Assembly: GCF_900111745.1 (NCBI RefSeq)
Contig: NZ_FOIJ01000012.1
Coordinates: 1 to 64,000, forward strand
DNA length: 64,000 bases
Reading direction: 5' to 3'
DNA from: Stigmatella erecta
Lineage (GTDB): Bacteria; Myxococcota; Myxococcia; Myxococcales; Myxococcaceae
Numbering within the stretch: position 1 is the first letter of the stretch; every line of letters begins with the position of its first letter. The notes under the pieces were generated by a model. That model searched no databases, was not told the origin of the DNA, and saw nothing but the letters and a program-made list of their open reading frames with translations. Shown here in pieces: positions 18,376-26,840 of the stretch. The position numbers were made by a program, and so were the translations under genes.

Positions 18376-19050
18376 TCACCGCTGAAGCATGGCCTGGGCG
18401 GAGGCGACCCGGGCCTGCGTGGCCGAGGCGTCGAGCTTCGACTCATGGGGCACGGTGATGCCCTTCTGGGCCGCGGGGCGCTGCTCGATGGCGGCCAGCC
18501 AGCGCTGCAGGTTCGGCAGCCCCTCCACGGAGACGCCCGCCCAGCCGTGGATGCGCACCCAGGCCCAGTTGGCGATGTCGGCGATGCTGTAGTCGCCGGC
18601 CAGGTACTCGCTCTGCCCGAGGCGCGTGTCGAGCACGGTGTAGAGCCGCCGCGTCTCGTTCTGGTAGCGGTCGATGGCGGGCTGAATCTTCTCCGGGAAG
18701 TAGCGGAAGAAGACGTTGGCCTGGCCCTGCATGGGGCCCACCCCGGCCATCTGGAACATCAGCCACTGCGTCACCCGGGAGCGGCCCTGCCGGTCGGTAG
18801 GCAGGAGCTTCCCTGCCTTCTCGGCGAGGTAGAGCATGATGGCCCCCGACTCGAACACCGCGAAGTCTGCCTCGGCCCGGTCCACGATGGCGGGGATGCG
18901 GCCGTTGGGATTGATTCGCAGGAACGGCGGCTGCTTCTGCTCCCCCTTGCCAATGTCCACCGGGTGGACGGTGTAGGGCAGGCCCAGCTCCTCCAGCGTG
19001 ACGGACACCTTGTATCCATTGGGGGTGGCCCAGGTGTACAGGTCGATCAT
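18376..19050 (-). CDS. Glutathione S-transferase, Nu/Ure2p-like
   Basis: This 224-residue enzyme has an N-terminal thioredoxin-like domain (residues 1-80; [21 protein letters not shown], then [11 protein letters not shown] and the [13 protein letters not shown] motif) and an all-helical C-terminal domain. TPNGYK resembles YfcG/Nu-class enzymes that act on disulfides. The ATG at 19050 has AAGGAG seven bases upstream. No operon partner. Confidence 0.9.
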   Translation of the reverse strand: MIDLYTWATPNGYKVSVTLEELGLPYTVHPVDIGKGEQKQPPFLRINPNGRIPAIVDRAEADFAVFESGAIMLYLAEKAGKLLPTDRQGRSRVTQWLMFQMAGVGPMQGQANVFFRYFPEKIQPAIDRYQNETRRLYTVLDTRLGQSEYLAGDYSIADIANWAWVRIHGWAGVSVEGLPNLQRWLAAIEQRPAAQKGITVPHESKLDASATQARVASAQAMLQR

Positions 19051-19226
19051 CGGCAAGCTCCTTTCACGAGAGCGGGCAACCTAGCATGGGGTCTGCCAGA
19101 CTCCCCTACACCCGGGCCTGGCACTTTTTGCGTGAGGGGTGGGAGGCGTCCGGCCCATGATGTTAGGGTCCACCCGATCGTGAGGTAAGGCTCCTGGACA
19201 AAGCGACACTCGACAAGCTGCTGACC

Positions 19227-20267
19227 GTGGGCGTGCAGAACGGCGCCTCCGACATCCACTTCCGCCCCGGGGATCCGCCCATCTACCGGGTCAATGGCGT
19301 GCTCCGTCCCTTGCGGATGGACAAGCTGCTGCCCGAGCACACCCGTGAAGTGGCCCTCCACCTCATCCACGAGGAGAACAAGCGCAACCAGATCGACAGC
19401 ATCCAGGAGCACGATGCGTCGTACGGTCTGCAGGGCGTGGCCCGCTTCCGCGTGAACATCTACCGGCAGCGCGGCACCCTGGCCATCATCCTGCGCATCA
19501 TCCCGGCCAACGTGCCCACCGCCGAGTCGCTCGGCCTGCCCGAGGTCATCAAGACCATCGCCAGCCAGGACCGCGGCCTGGTGCTCGTCACCGGCGCCAC
19601 CGGCTCGGGCAAGAGCTCCACGCTGGCCTCGATGATCGACCACATCAACCGTAACGAGAGCCTGCACATCCTCACGATCGAGGACCCGATCGAGTTCATC
19701 TACAAGAACGTCAAGTCCTCCATCTCGCAGCGGGAGATCGGCCCGGACACCAACAGCTTCGCCATGGCGCTGCGCGCCGCGCTGCGGCAGGACCCGGACG
19801 TCATCCTCGTGGGCGAGATGCGCGACACGGAGACCATCGACATCGCGCTCAAGGCCTCCGAGACGGGCCACCTGGTGCTCTCCACCGTGCACACCACGGA
19901 CGCCTCGCGCACCATCAACCGCCTGGTGTCGGTGTTCAACGCCGAGGAGCAGACCATGGTGCGCATGCGCCTGGCCGACAACCTCAAGGCCACCATCTCC
20001 CAGCGCCTCCTGCCCCGCGCCGACAACAAGGGCCGCGCCGTGGCCCTGGAAATCATGGTCCAGACCAAAACCATCCAGGAGTACATCCGCGAGGACCGGA
20101 CCAGCGAAATCAAGGACGTCATCGAGAAGGGCCGCGACACCTACGGCATGCAGTCCTTCGACCAGCACTTGAGCCAGCTGTACCGCGCGGGCCTCATCAC
20201 CCTGGAGACGGCCAGCAGCGCCGCCACCAACCCCGCCGACTTCCAGCGCGCGCTCGAGTTCGAATGA
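19227..20267 (+). CDS. PilT-type twitching motility ATPase
   Basis: This protein of about 346 residues belongs to the PilT family of hexameric ATPases that retract type IV pili. The N-terminal GASDIHFRPG motif, Walker A TGATGSGKS, the Asp box (LTIEDPIEF), Walker B DPDVILVGEMRD and the His box (HLVLSTVHTTDA) are all present. It could be a PilT paralogue rather than the main retraction motor. The first standard start codon (GTG 19227) would begin inside the conserved N terminus. The missing 11 residues (L-D-K-A-T-L-D-K-L-L-T) are encoded upstream without any ATG, GTG or TTG; CTG at 19194 is the likeliest start. Confidence 0.9.
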   Translation: MGVQNGASDIHFRPGDPPIYRVNGVLRPLRMDKLLPEHTREVALHLIHEENKRNQIDSIQEHDASYGLQGVARFRVNIYRQRGTLAIILRIIPANVPTAESLGLPEVIKTIASQDRGLVLVTGATGSGKSSTLASMIDHINRNESLHILTIEDPIEFIYKNVKSSISQREIGPDTNSFAMALRAALRQDPDVILVGEMRDTETIDIALKASETGHLVLSTVHTTDASRTINRLVSVFNAEEQTMVRMRLADNLKATISQRLLPRADNKGRAVALEIMVQTKTIQEYIREDRTSEIKDVIEKGRDTYGMQSFDQHLSQLYRAGLITLETASSAATNPADFQRALEFE

Positions 20268-20287
20268 GCCCCAAGTTTTCCCCCGCC

Positions 20288-20311
20288 CCCTGGGTGTCTC
20301 AACACCCAGGG
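20288..20311 (+). terminator. Stem-loop after pilT
   Basis: CCCTGGGTGT and ACACCCAGGG form a perfect 10-bp stem with a CTCA loop 20 bases after the pilT stop. The flanks GTTTTC and GAAAAC are also complementary. No T-run follows, so termination without extra factors is uncertain; it may protect the mRNA end. Confidence 0.5.
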
Positions 20312-20329
20312 AAAACGGCTTAAGGGAAC

Positions 20330-20357
20330 TTGTCATCTTAACCCGATAACCTACGTT
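20330..20357 (+). promoter_or_regulatory. Candidate promoter for the CBM6 lipoprotein
   Basis: TTGTCA and TACGTT are separated by 16 bases, about 38 bases before the next ATG. The match to a housekeeping promoter is moderate and rests on sequence only. Confidence 0.3.
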
Positions 20358-20394
20358 CCCGTCTCTTGAGAGGCAGCACAAGGGAGAGAACGGC

Positions 20395-21861
20395 ATGAAC
20401 ACCTCAGGTTCACGGTTCGGGAAGACTTCGTCCGCGCAGGCGGGCTGGAAGAGGCTGTGGCGCTCGGTGACGGCGGGATGTGTGCTCGCCACCGCGGTGG
20501 GCTGTGATGGGAGCGCGGAGCCCCAGGACGTCAGCCCGCCGCAAGCGGTGGAGCAGGAGGCCATCATCGGGAGCCGCTACCAGGCGGAGGCCTGGGCCAG
20601 CGGCACCACGGGCGTGTTCAACGAGGGCGGCGGCGAAGGGCAGTCCGTGGCCGGGTTCCAGGTCAACGAGGTGATCCGCTACAACTCGGTGAACTTCTCC
20701 AACGCGAACCAGATCCAAATCCGCCTGGCGGCCCCCTACGCGGGCGGCAAGGCGGAGCTCTGGGCGGACGCGGTGGGCAGCGGCACGAAGCTCGGAACGG
20801 TGAGCGTGGATGCGGCCACCGGCGGCGACTGGAACGCCTTCGCCACCAAGACCGTCAGCATCACCCCGGTGAGCGGCACGCGCGCGCTCTTCTTCAAGGG
20901 CATCGCGACGGGCGGGGACTGGCTGTTCAAGCTCGACTGGTTCGAGCTGCACGGCGGTGGCACGACGGAGCCGCCTCCCACCACGCCCGCGGGCACCATC
21001 CCGGTGGTGGTGACCAACAAGTGCCCCTACAACCTCAACGTGACGCTGACGGGCGTGAACAGCATCGCCCTGGAGCGGGACGGCGCGGGCAACCCCATCT
21101 ACCGGAACCTCGCCCGGGGGGCGAGCTACACCTATGCCACCCCGGCCAACTACCCCAGCGGCCGCGTGAGCGCGTACAAGGTGCTGCCCACGCCCCAGTC
21201 GCCCCGGGAGCTGGAGAAGGCGGAGTTCACCCTGGAGAAGCCCTCGGGCGGCTCGCAGCTCATCCACTACAACCTGACGTACGTGGACCACGTGGGCCTG
21301 CCCATGGAGATCTCCAGCGCGGGCTCCGGCTCGAGCTGCGTGGCGGTGCGGTGCAACAAGTCCGCGAGCGCCATCGAGTCGGCCATCGCTGGCCAGTGCC
21401 CGGACGGCCTGCGCTACTCCATGGGCGGCGGCACCATCTGCCTCGCGCCGCGCTCCTTCTGTCTGGACGGGGAGTACGCCAGCGACCCGCGCCGCGGCGA
21501 CATCTGCACGCGGCTGGACGGCGAGATTGCCCGCTGCGCCAGCAAGTACCCGGGCCAGTGCAACCCGGGCACGGCGAAGACGGCCCAGGCGTACGCCTGC
21601 TCGCCGCCGTTCTTCGACATGAGCGCCAAGTGGTGCGCCGCGCTGAACCGCGGCACGGTGGACATGCCGGACAGCACGGACGTGTCGAAGTACTACAACA
21701 CGGGCAAGCCCTTTAACCGGTACGCCAAGTGGGTCCACGACCAGTGCGGCGCCGTGTACGGGTTCGCGTACGACGACTACCCGATGGCCGCCAACCAGGC
21801 CGGCTTCTTCACCTGCACCGGCGGGCAGCAGATGAACGTGACGTTCTGCCCGGCGGGCTGA
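20395..21861 (+). CDS. Secreted lipoprotein with CBM6-like and thaumatin/GH64-like domains
   Basis: This 488-residue protein has a lipoprotein signal (lipobox AVGC, about residue 37). A carbohydrate-binding module family 6-like domain follows (about residues 58-185; RYQAEAWASGTTGV at its start, LDWFELHGGG at its end). After a proline/threonine linker comes a cysteine-rich domain starting PVVVTNKCPYNLNV and ending YGFAYDDYP...FCPAG, resembling thaumatin-like or GH64-type folds. Such proteins bind or cut beta-1,3-glucans, which fits predation on fungi. The catalytic residues could not be assigned. Confidence 0.7.
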   Translation: MNTSGSRFGKTSSAQAGWKRLWRSVTAGCVLATAVGCDGSAEPQDVSPPQAVEQEAIIGSRYQAEAWASGTTGVFNEGGGEGQSVAGFQVNEVIRYNSVNFSNANQIQIRLAAPYAGGKAELWADAVGSGTKLGTVSVDAATGGDWNAFATKTVSITPVSGTRALFFKGIATGGDWLFKLDWFELHGGGTTEPPPTTPAGTIPVVVTNKCPYNLNVTLTGVNSIALERDGAGNPIYRNLARGASYTYATPANYPSGRVSAYKVLPTPQSPRELEKAEFTLEKPSGGSQLIHYNLTYVDHVGLPMEISSAGSGSSCVAVRCNKSASAIESAIAGQCPDGLRYSMGGGTICLAPRSFCLDGEYASDPRRGDICTRLDGEIARCASKYPGQCNPGTAKTAQAYACSPPFFDMSAKWCAALNRGTVDMPDSTDVSKYYNTGKPFNRYAKWVHDQCGAVYGFAYDDYPMAANQAGFFTCTGGQQMNVTFCPAG

Positions 21862-21868
21862 GCCGCCC

Positions 21869-22162
21869 CTAGCTGAGCCCCTGCTCCTTTTTCACCAGGG
21901 CGGCAGGGGCCTCGGCGGAGATGGGCTGCACGGACGTGGGGATGGACCGGTCCAGCAGCTCGCGCAGCTCCAGCTTCCGCTCCAGGTACGCCACGCGGTC
22001 CATCAGGCTCTGCACCTGCGGAGCCTGGTTCTGCACCTCGCGCAGGCGGATGTAGGCCTCCATCACGGGTTTGACACAGAAGCGCAACGTCAACCCCAGC
22101 AGCGGGATGCCACAGGTCATCGCCACGATCATCACGACGGTGACGGCCTCGGTCATATCCAT
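21869..22162 (-). CDS. Small membrane protein with coiled coil
   Basis: This 97-residue protein has one N-terminal membrane helix (about residues 5-28) followed by a predicted coiled coil (about 35-70; VQSLMDRVAYLERKLELREL). The layout recalls PspB of the phage-shock system, but sequence similarity is too weak to claim that. GAGGGAG lies eight bases before the ATG. It is convergent with the CBM6 lipoprotein gene and divergent from the GH43 gene; the 150-base gap upstream should hold both promoters. Confidence 0.65.
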   Translation of the reverse strand: MDMTEAVTVVMIVAMTCGIPLLGLTLRFCVKPVMEAYIRLREVQNQAPQVQSLMDRVAYLERKLELRELLDRSIPTSVQPISAEAPAALVKKEQGLS

Positions 22163-22312
22163 GGTGTTGCTCCCTCTTCGCGCTGGAGCGGCGGTTCCAG
22201 TCCCTTGCGGTACGCGCGTGCCGCCAGACGATTGCATCCGGCCCCCGCTCGCCGCAACGCACCCGCCCATCCGGCGACAATTGCTTAACTCCGTTTCACG
22301 AGGATTTCCTGA

Positions 22313-23407
22313 ATGCGCTGGTTGAACTTGCTGCAAGGTGCCGCTCTCGCTGCCTCCCTCCAAGCCTGTGGTCCCAGCATGGAGGCCTCTCCGGCACCTG
22401 TCGCGGAGGCCCCTGCCTCCCAGGAGCAAGCCGTGGGGCGGCTCTCCATCAAGAATGCCGACCCCACGATCATCCGGGTGGGCAGCACCTACATCTCCGC
22501 GGAGACCGAAGGGGGCCGGATTTATGTGCGGACGGCTGCCTCCGTGGACGGGCTGGCCGGAGCGGCCAAGCAGCAGATCTGGGGCAACCCCAACAACTGG
22601 GCGGAGGTGTGGGCCCCTCAGCTGATCATGAGCGGGGGCACCTACTACATCTACTTCACGGCGGGGGCCGGCAGCGCCCACCGCATGTACGTCATCCAGT
22701 CCACCTCCCCCACCTCGGGCTATAAGCCAGCGCAAGCGCTGGCCCTGCCCGACAACAAGTGGGCCATCGACGGCACAGCCTTCGTCTACAAGAACCAGTG
22801 GTACTTCGTCTGGTCCGGCTGGGTGGGTGACCAGAACGGCGAGCAGACGCTGTTCATCGCGCGGATGTCGAGCCCCACCCAGGTCACCGGCGCCCGCTAC
22901 GTCATCTCGCAGCCCCGGGAGTGGTGGGAGAAGGTCGACGTCAACCCGCCCACGCGCGTCAACGAAGGGCCCGAGCCCATCATCGATCCCAACGGGCAGC
23001 TGCACATCGTCTACTCGGCCAACGGCAGCTGGGATGTGAACTACTGCCTGGCGGACCTGCGGCTCCGGGCCGGAGGAGACCCCACCTACGTCTGGGACTG
23101 GTTCAAGGCCAACGGCTGCTTCTTCAGCGCCAACGGCAGCATCATGATGAGTGGCTGGCACCCGACGGTGAACGCCAAGGGCGTGGGCCACCACTCCTTC
23201 GTGCTGCTCAACGGGGACCCGAACACCAGCCCCCCCGCGGGCCCCCAATTCCCCTTGGCCTACCACGGCGTGCCCAAGGCCGATTACCCCAACCCCTTCT
23301 GGGGCGGCCGGTACTGGTACTCCGGGACGTTCCAGTGGTGGGGCAACATCACCTATACCCGCGGCTCCGAGAGCAACACGGGTTGGAGTCTGAAGTTCTA
23401 CGAGTAG
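22313..23407 (+). CDS. Secreted glycoside hydrolase family 43-like lipoprotein
   Basis: This 364-residue protein has a lipobox (LQAC, Cys19) and a five-bladed propeller-like sequence of the GH43/arabinanase type. Asp50 (NADPT, general base), Asp153 (AIDGT) and Glu218 (NEGPEP, general acid) occupy the positions expected of the GH43 catalytic triad. It probably removes arabinose- or xylose-type side chains outside the cell. The substrate cannot be read from sequence. Confidence 0.8.
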   Translation: MRWLNLLQGAALAASLQACGPSMEASPAPVAEAPASQEQAVGRLSIKNADPTIIRVGSTYISAETEGGRIYVRTAASVDGLAGAAKQQIWGNPNNWAEVWAPQLIMSGGTYYIYFTAGAGSAHRMYVIQSTSPTSGYKPAQALALPDNKWAIDGTAFVYKNQWYFVWSGWVGDQNGEQTLFIARMSSPTQVTGARYVISQPREWWEKVDVNPPTRVNEGPEPIIDPNGQLHIVYSANGSWDVNYCLADLRLRAGGDPTYVWDWFKANGCFFSANGSIMMSGWHPTVNAKGVGHHSFVLLNGDPNTSPPAGPQFPLAYHGVPKADYPNPFWGGRYWYSGTFQWWGNITYTRGSESNTGWSLKFYE

Positions 23408-23447
23408 GCTCGCGCCCGGAAGCCCCCACCCCCGCGAAGGACGCCGC

Positions 23448-24122
23448 ATGAGCACCCGCATCCACTACCCACGCCCTGACGGCCAGGAGGCCCAGGGCAG
23501 CCTGGCCCTTCCCTCCTCCGGGACGGGGGGGCCTTCCGTGGTGGTGCTGCACGAGTGGTGGGGGCTCACCGAAACGGTGGAGCAGGTGACGGACCGGCTG
23601 GCGGCCGAGGGCTACCGCGCCCTGGCCGTGGACTACTACCGGGGCTACGTCGCCAGCTCCAAGCTGGAGGCGATGCGCAAGCGCATGTCCCTGGACATCC
23701 CGGACGTCGTGACTCAGGACGTCCGGGGGGCGGCGCAGTACCTCAAGGCCTCCGGGGGCAAGACGGCCGTGCTGGGCTTCTCCCTCGGGGGGGCCGTGGC
23801 CACGATGGCGGCCTGCCAGGTGCCCGAGTTCGACGCGGGCATCTCCTTCTATGGCATTCCCCCCGGGAAGAACGCGGACCCGGGGCAGATCCGCATCCCC
23901 TTCCAGGCGCACTACGGGCTGTCGGATGACTGGTACCCCGTGCCGCAGATCGACGCGCTGGAGGCCCGCATGCGCGAGGGCGGGGTGGACGTGGACTTCC
24001 ACCGCTACGAGGCCAAGCACGGCTTCTTCAGCACGCACTGGCCCGAGGAGTACGACGCGGCCGCGGCGGAGCAGGCCTGGGGACACCTGCTCCGGTTCCT
24101 CAAGGCCCGGCTAGGCGGCTGA
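23448..24122 (+). CDS. Dienelactone hydrolase family protein
   Basis: This 224-residue alpha/beta hydrolase has the family's HEWWGL block (residues 35-40) and nucleophile elbow GFSLGG, with serine in place of the cysteine of classical dienelactone hydrolase. An Asp in GLSDDWYP and His in AKHGFF complete the triad. Its last 12 bases overlap the end of the convergent aryl-ligase-like gene. Natural substrate unknown. Confidence 0.88.
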   Translation: MSTRIHYPRPDGQEAQGSLALPSSGTGGPSVVVLHEWWGLTETVEQVTDRLAAEGYRALAVDYYRGYVASSKLEAMRKRMSLDIPDVVTQDVRGAAQYLKASGGKTAVLGFSLGGAVATMAACQVPEFDAGISFYGIPPGKNADPGQIRIPFQAHYGLSDDWYPVPQIDALEARMREGGVDVDFHRYEAKHGFFSTHWPEEYDAAAAEQAWGHLLRFLKARLGG

Positions 24123-25604
24123 GCCGGCCAGCACCTCGATCTTCGAGGGGCAGCAGTGGGGCAGCAGCCGCTCGCGCATGAAGGTGCGCAGCGTGCGCAC
24201 CGTGGCGTTGCCCGTGGGCACGCCCTCGCGCAGGCGCACCTTCGCGAGCAGGTCGCGGATGCCGTCCTCGTCCACCACCACCTGGACCTGGGCCTCCTGC
24301 ACCGACTCGTGCGAGCGCAGGCACTGCTCCACCTCGGAGACCACCGTCTTCTGCCCCGCCACCTTCAGCAGGTCATCGGTCCGGCCGTGGAAGGTGTAGG
24401 CGCCGCCCGCGTCCCGGCTCAGCAGGTCTCCGGTCCGCACCCAGCCATCCACGAAGACGCGGCGGGTGTGTTCCGGGTGGTGCGCATAGCCCACGCCCAG
24501 GTGCGGCCCCTTCGCCCACAGCTCGCCCACCTCGCCCTCGGCCACCAGCTGGCCCTGGGCGGAGAGCAGGCGCACCTCATGGCCCGGCGTGACGGTGCCC
24601 AGGGAGCCCGCGGGCGCGCCGTCCAGCTCCGTGGCGATGTAGATGTGGAACATCTCCGTCGAGCCCAGCCCGTTGACGGGCAGCATGCCGAAGGTCTCCT
24701 GGAACTTCCGGGCCAGGGGGACGCTCAGCGCCTCGCCGGCGGAGATGAAGGCCCGCACGCTGGAGACATCGAAGCGCTGGGCGGCCGAGGGCACCTTCAA
24801 GATGCCCGCATAGAAGGTGGGCACGCCGAAGAAGAGCGTGGGGCGCTCGCGCCGCACCAGCTCCATCACCGTCAGCACGTCCGAGCGGCCCGGGTGCAGC
24901 AGCGCGCACGCGCCGGCCGCCAGCGGGAACACCAGCGAGTTGGCGAAGCCGTAGCCGAAGTACAGCTTGGCGATGGAGAAGACGAGATCGTCCTCGCGCA
25001 GGTGCAGCTTCGCGCGCGCGAAGGGCTCCACCGCCGCGGCCAGCCCTCCGTGGGCGTGCACCACCGCCAGCTCCGTGCCGTCCGCCCCGTGGGTGTACTG
25101 CCAGCACGCGGGGTGGGTGCGCTCCACGGCCTCCACCGCGGCGCGCGGGGGCATGACGGCCATCGCCTCCTCCAGCCGGGGAAGGCCTCCCGTCTCGCCC
25201 TCGCCCTGGAACCAGAGGCTGCGCAACGAGGCGGGCCGCTCCGCCCAGGAGGCCAGCGCCGGGGCGCTGACGGAGGAGACGACGACCACCGGCGCCGCCG
25301 TGTCCTCGCACAGGAAGCGCAGCTTGGACGCGGGCGAGAGCTGGTTGGCCACGACCGCCACCGCCCCCAGCCGGAAGGCCCCGAGCACCAGGGCGATGAT
25401 CTCCACGCTGTCCCCGGCCAGGCAGAGCACGCGCTCGCCCCGGCGGACCCCCGCCTCGTGCAGCAGCCCGGCGGCCCGGGCCGAGAGGCGCTCCAGCTCG
25501 GCGTAGGTATAGGTCCGCCCGGACTGGCGGTACGCGGGCCGATCACCCCTGCCCGCCTCCAGGTGCCGCGTCAGCAGGAACGTGAAGACGTTGGCTCCGC
25601 TCAC
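24111..25604 (-). CDS. auaE: AuaE-like anthraniloyl transferase of the acyl-adenylate family
   Basis: This 497-residue member of the benzoate-CoA ligase family is the last gene of the aurachin-type operon. Its GTG start overlaps the KS-beta stop (GTGA). In S. aurantiaca AuaE was shown to pass anthranilate from CoA to the carrier protein rather than activate it. The sequence agrees: the phosphate loop, at residues 170-180, reads YTHGADGTELA instead of YSSGTTGGPKG, and the protein ends a few residues before the catalytic A10 lysine. The fold-defining blocks (FGYGFANS, GSTEMFHIY, GRTDDLLKV) remain. Confidence 0.85.
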   Translation of the reverse strand: MSGANVFTFLLTRHLEAGRGDRPAYRQSGRTYTYAELERLSARAAGLLHEAGVRRGERVLCLAGDSVEIIALVLGAFRLGAVAVVANQLSPASKLRFLCEDTAAPVVVVSSVSAPALASWAERPASLRSLWFQGEGETGGLPRLEEAMAVMPPRAAVEAVERTHPACWQYTHGADGTELAVVHAHGGLAAAVEPFARAKLHLREDDLVFSIAKLYFGYGFANSLVFPLAAGACALLHPGRSDVLTVMELVRRERPTLFFGVPTFYAGILKVPSAAQRFDVSSVRAFISAGEALSVPLARKFQETFGMLPVNGLGSTEMFHIYIATELDGAPAGSLGTVTPGHEVRLLSAQGQLVAEGEVGELWAKGPHLGVGYAHHPEHTRRVFVDGWVRTGDLLSRDAGGAYTFHGRTDDLLKVAGQKTVVSEVEQCLRSHESVQEAQVQVVVDEDGIRDLLAKVRLREGVPTGNATVRTLRTFMRERLLPHCCPSKIEVLAGSAA

Positions 25605-26830
25605 CCCTCGGCTCCCCGAAGGATGAGCGTCGAGGAGCGGCCGGACGGATCCAGCACGTGCACCAGGGCCCGCTGGTAGGTGCCCGCGAGCGGCTCCTTC
25701 GGAATCCGCATGCGGGGCAGCGCGGGGTCCACGCTCTCGGTGCCCCCCGTGGGCGGCAATACGCCCTCGGCCAGCGTCTGCACGGCCGCGAGCGCCTGCA
25801 GCGCGCCGCTGGCCCCATCCCACTCGCCCGCGGTGCCCTTCACGGCGCACAGCGGCGTCTCGCTCAGGGCAGGCCCGAACACCTCGCCCAGGGCCTGCGC
25901 CTCCGCGGCATCCGTCTCCACGCTGCCCGCGGCGGAGGAGAAGATGGCGCCGATGCCCTGGGCCTCGATGCCCTCGCGGCTGAGCGCGCCCTTGAGGGAG
26001 CGCACGCCGGCCGCGGCCACGCTCGCGCCCCGGCTCGCCGGCTCGAACGCGGTGGACCAGGCGCCCACCGTGGCGAGAATCTTGGCGCCGCGCGCCTGGG
26101 CGTTCTCGCGCGTCTCCAGGAGCAGCACCACCGCCCCCTCGCCGGGGACGGGCCGCCCGCGCTGGGCGTCATACGGCCGAGGGGGCCCCGAGGGGACCTG
26201 GCCATCGGCGTGGAGGGCATCGGCGGCGGCGTAGCTGAACGTCTCGATGCCGCCCGCGAGGATGAACCGCGCCCGGCCCTTGCGGATGAAGTCCGCGCCC
26301 TGGGAGATGGCATCCAGCGAGGCCGCCGTCCGGCTGGACAGCGTCATGTTGGCCGCTTGCAGCTTCAGCCGGATGGAGCCGTGGGAGGCCGGCGCGTTGA
26401 AGCCCGTGTTCGGGCCGCGCGTGGCGCTGACCCGGTGCATGCCCCACACGAGGCTCTCGATGTGGTAGCGCAGGTACTCGTCCAGGCCGCCGCGCACCGT
26501 GCCCGCGAACAGCCCGATGTGGGTCGGGTCCAGGTTGGCGGAGTCGACCCCGGCCTCGCGCAGGGCGAGCTGGGCCGCGGCGATGAAGAGCTGGGACTCG
26601 GGGTTGACCGCCCGGAGCCCCTTCTTGCCCAGCACCGTGCTGGCCGCGGACTCGGCCACCCGGGCCGAGAGGAAGGGCTCCAGCGGGGGCATTGCATCCA
26701 TCGTGGGAGCCGACGAGGCGAAGGCCGTCCGCCGCTCCAGAAGCGCCTGGCGCACCGCCGCCGCCCCCACGCCGAACGGCGTGATGGCCCCCAGGCCCGT
26801 GATGACCACGTCTGATCCGCTCACCGTCAC
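25601..26830 (-). CDS. auaD: KS-beta / chain length factor-like ketosynthase
   Basis: This 409-residue protein has the ketosynthase fold, but all three catalytic residues are replaced when aligned with its neighbour: Cys to Thr (SSRTAAS), the first His to Ser and the second His to Glu (TAGEWDG). This marks it as the inactive partner (KS-beta or chain length factor) of a type II polyketide synthase heterodimer. GAGGGGG precedes the GTG at 26830, 10 bases after the KS-alpha stop. It probably sets the two-extension chain length for the quinolone ring. Confidence 0.88.
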   Translation of the reverse strand: MTVSGSDVVITGLGAITPFGVGAAAVRQALLERRTAFASSAPTMDAMPPLEPFLSARVAESAASTVLGKKGLRAVNPESQLFIAAAQLALREAGVDSANLDPTHIGLFAGTVRGGLDEYLRYHIESLVWGMHRVSATRGPNTGFNAPASHGSIRLKLQAANMTLSSRTAASLDAISQGADFIRKGRARFILAGGIETFSYAAADALHADGQVPSGPPRPYDAQRGRPVPGEGAVVLLLETRENAQARGAKILATVGAWSTAFEPASRGASVAAAGVRSLKGALSREGIEAQGIGAIFSSAAGSVETDAAEAQALGEVFGPALSETPLCAVKGTAGEWDGASGALQALAAVQTLAEGVLPPTGGTESVDPALPRMRIPKEPLAGTYQRALVHVLDPSGRSSTLILRGAEG

Positions 26831-26840
26831 AACAGCCCCC

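Noticed and set aside
19122-19136. Sigma-54-like TGGCAC...GC upstream of pilT
   Set aside because: The GG-to-GC distance is two bases too short for a -24/-12 promoter.
21869-22162. PspB identity for the small coiled-coil membrane protein
   Set aside because: Only the layout (one helix plus coiled coil) is shared; no conserved residues could be matched and no pspA or pspC is nearby.
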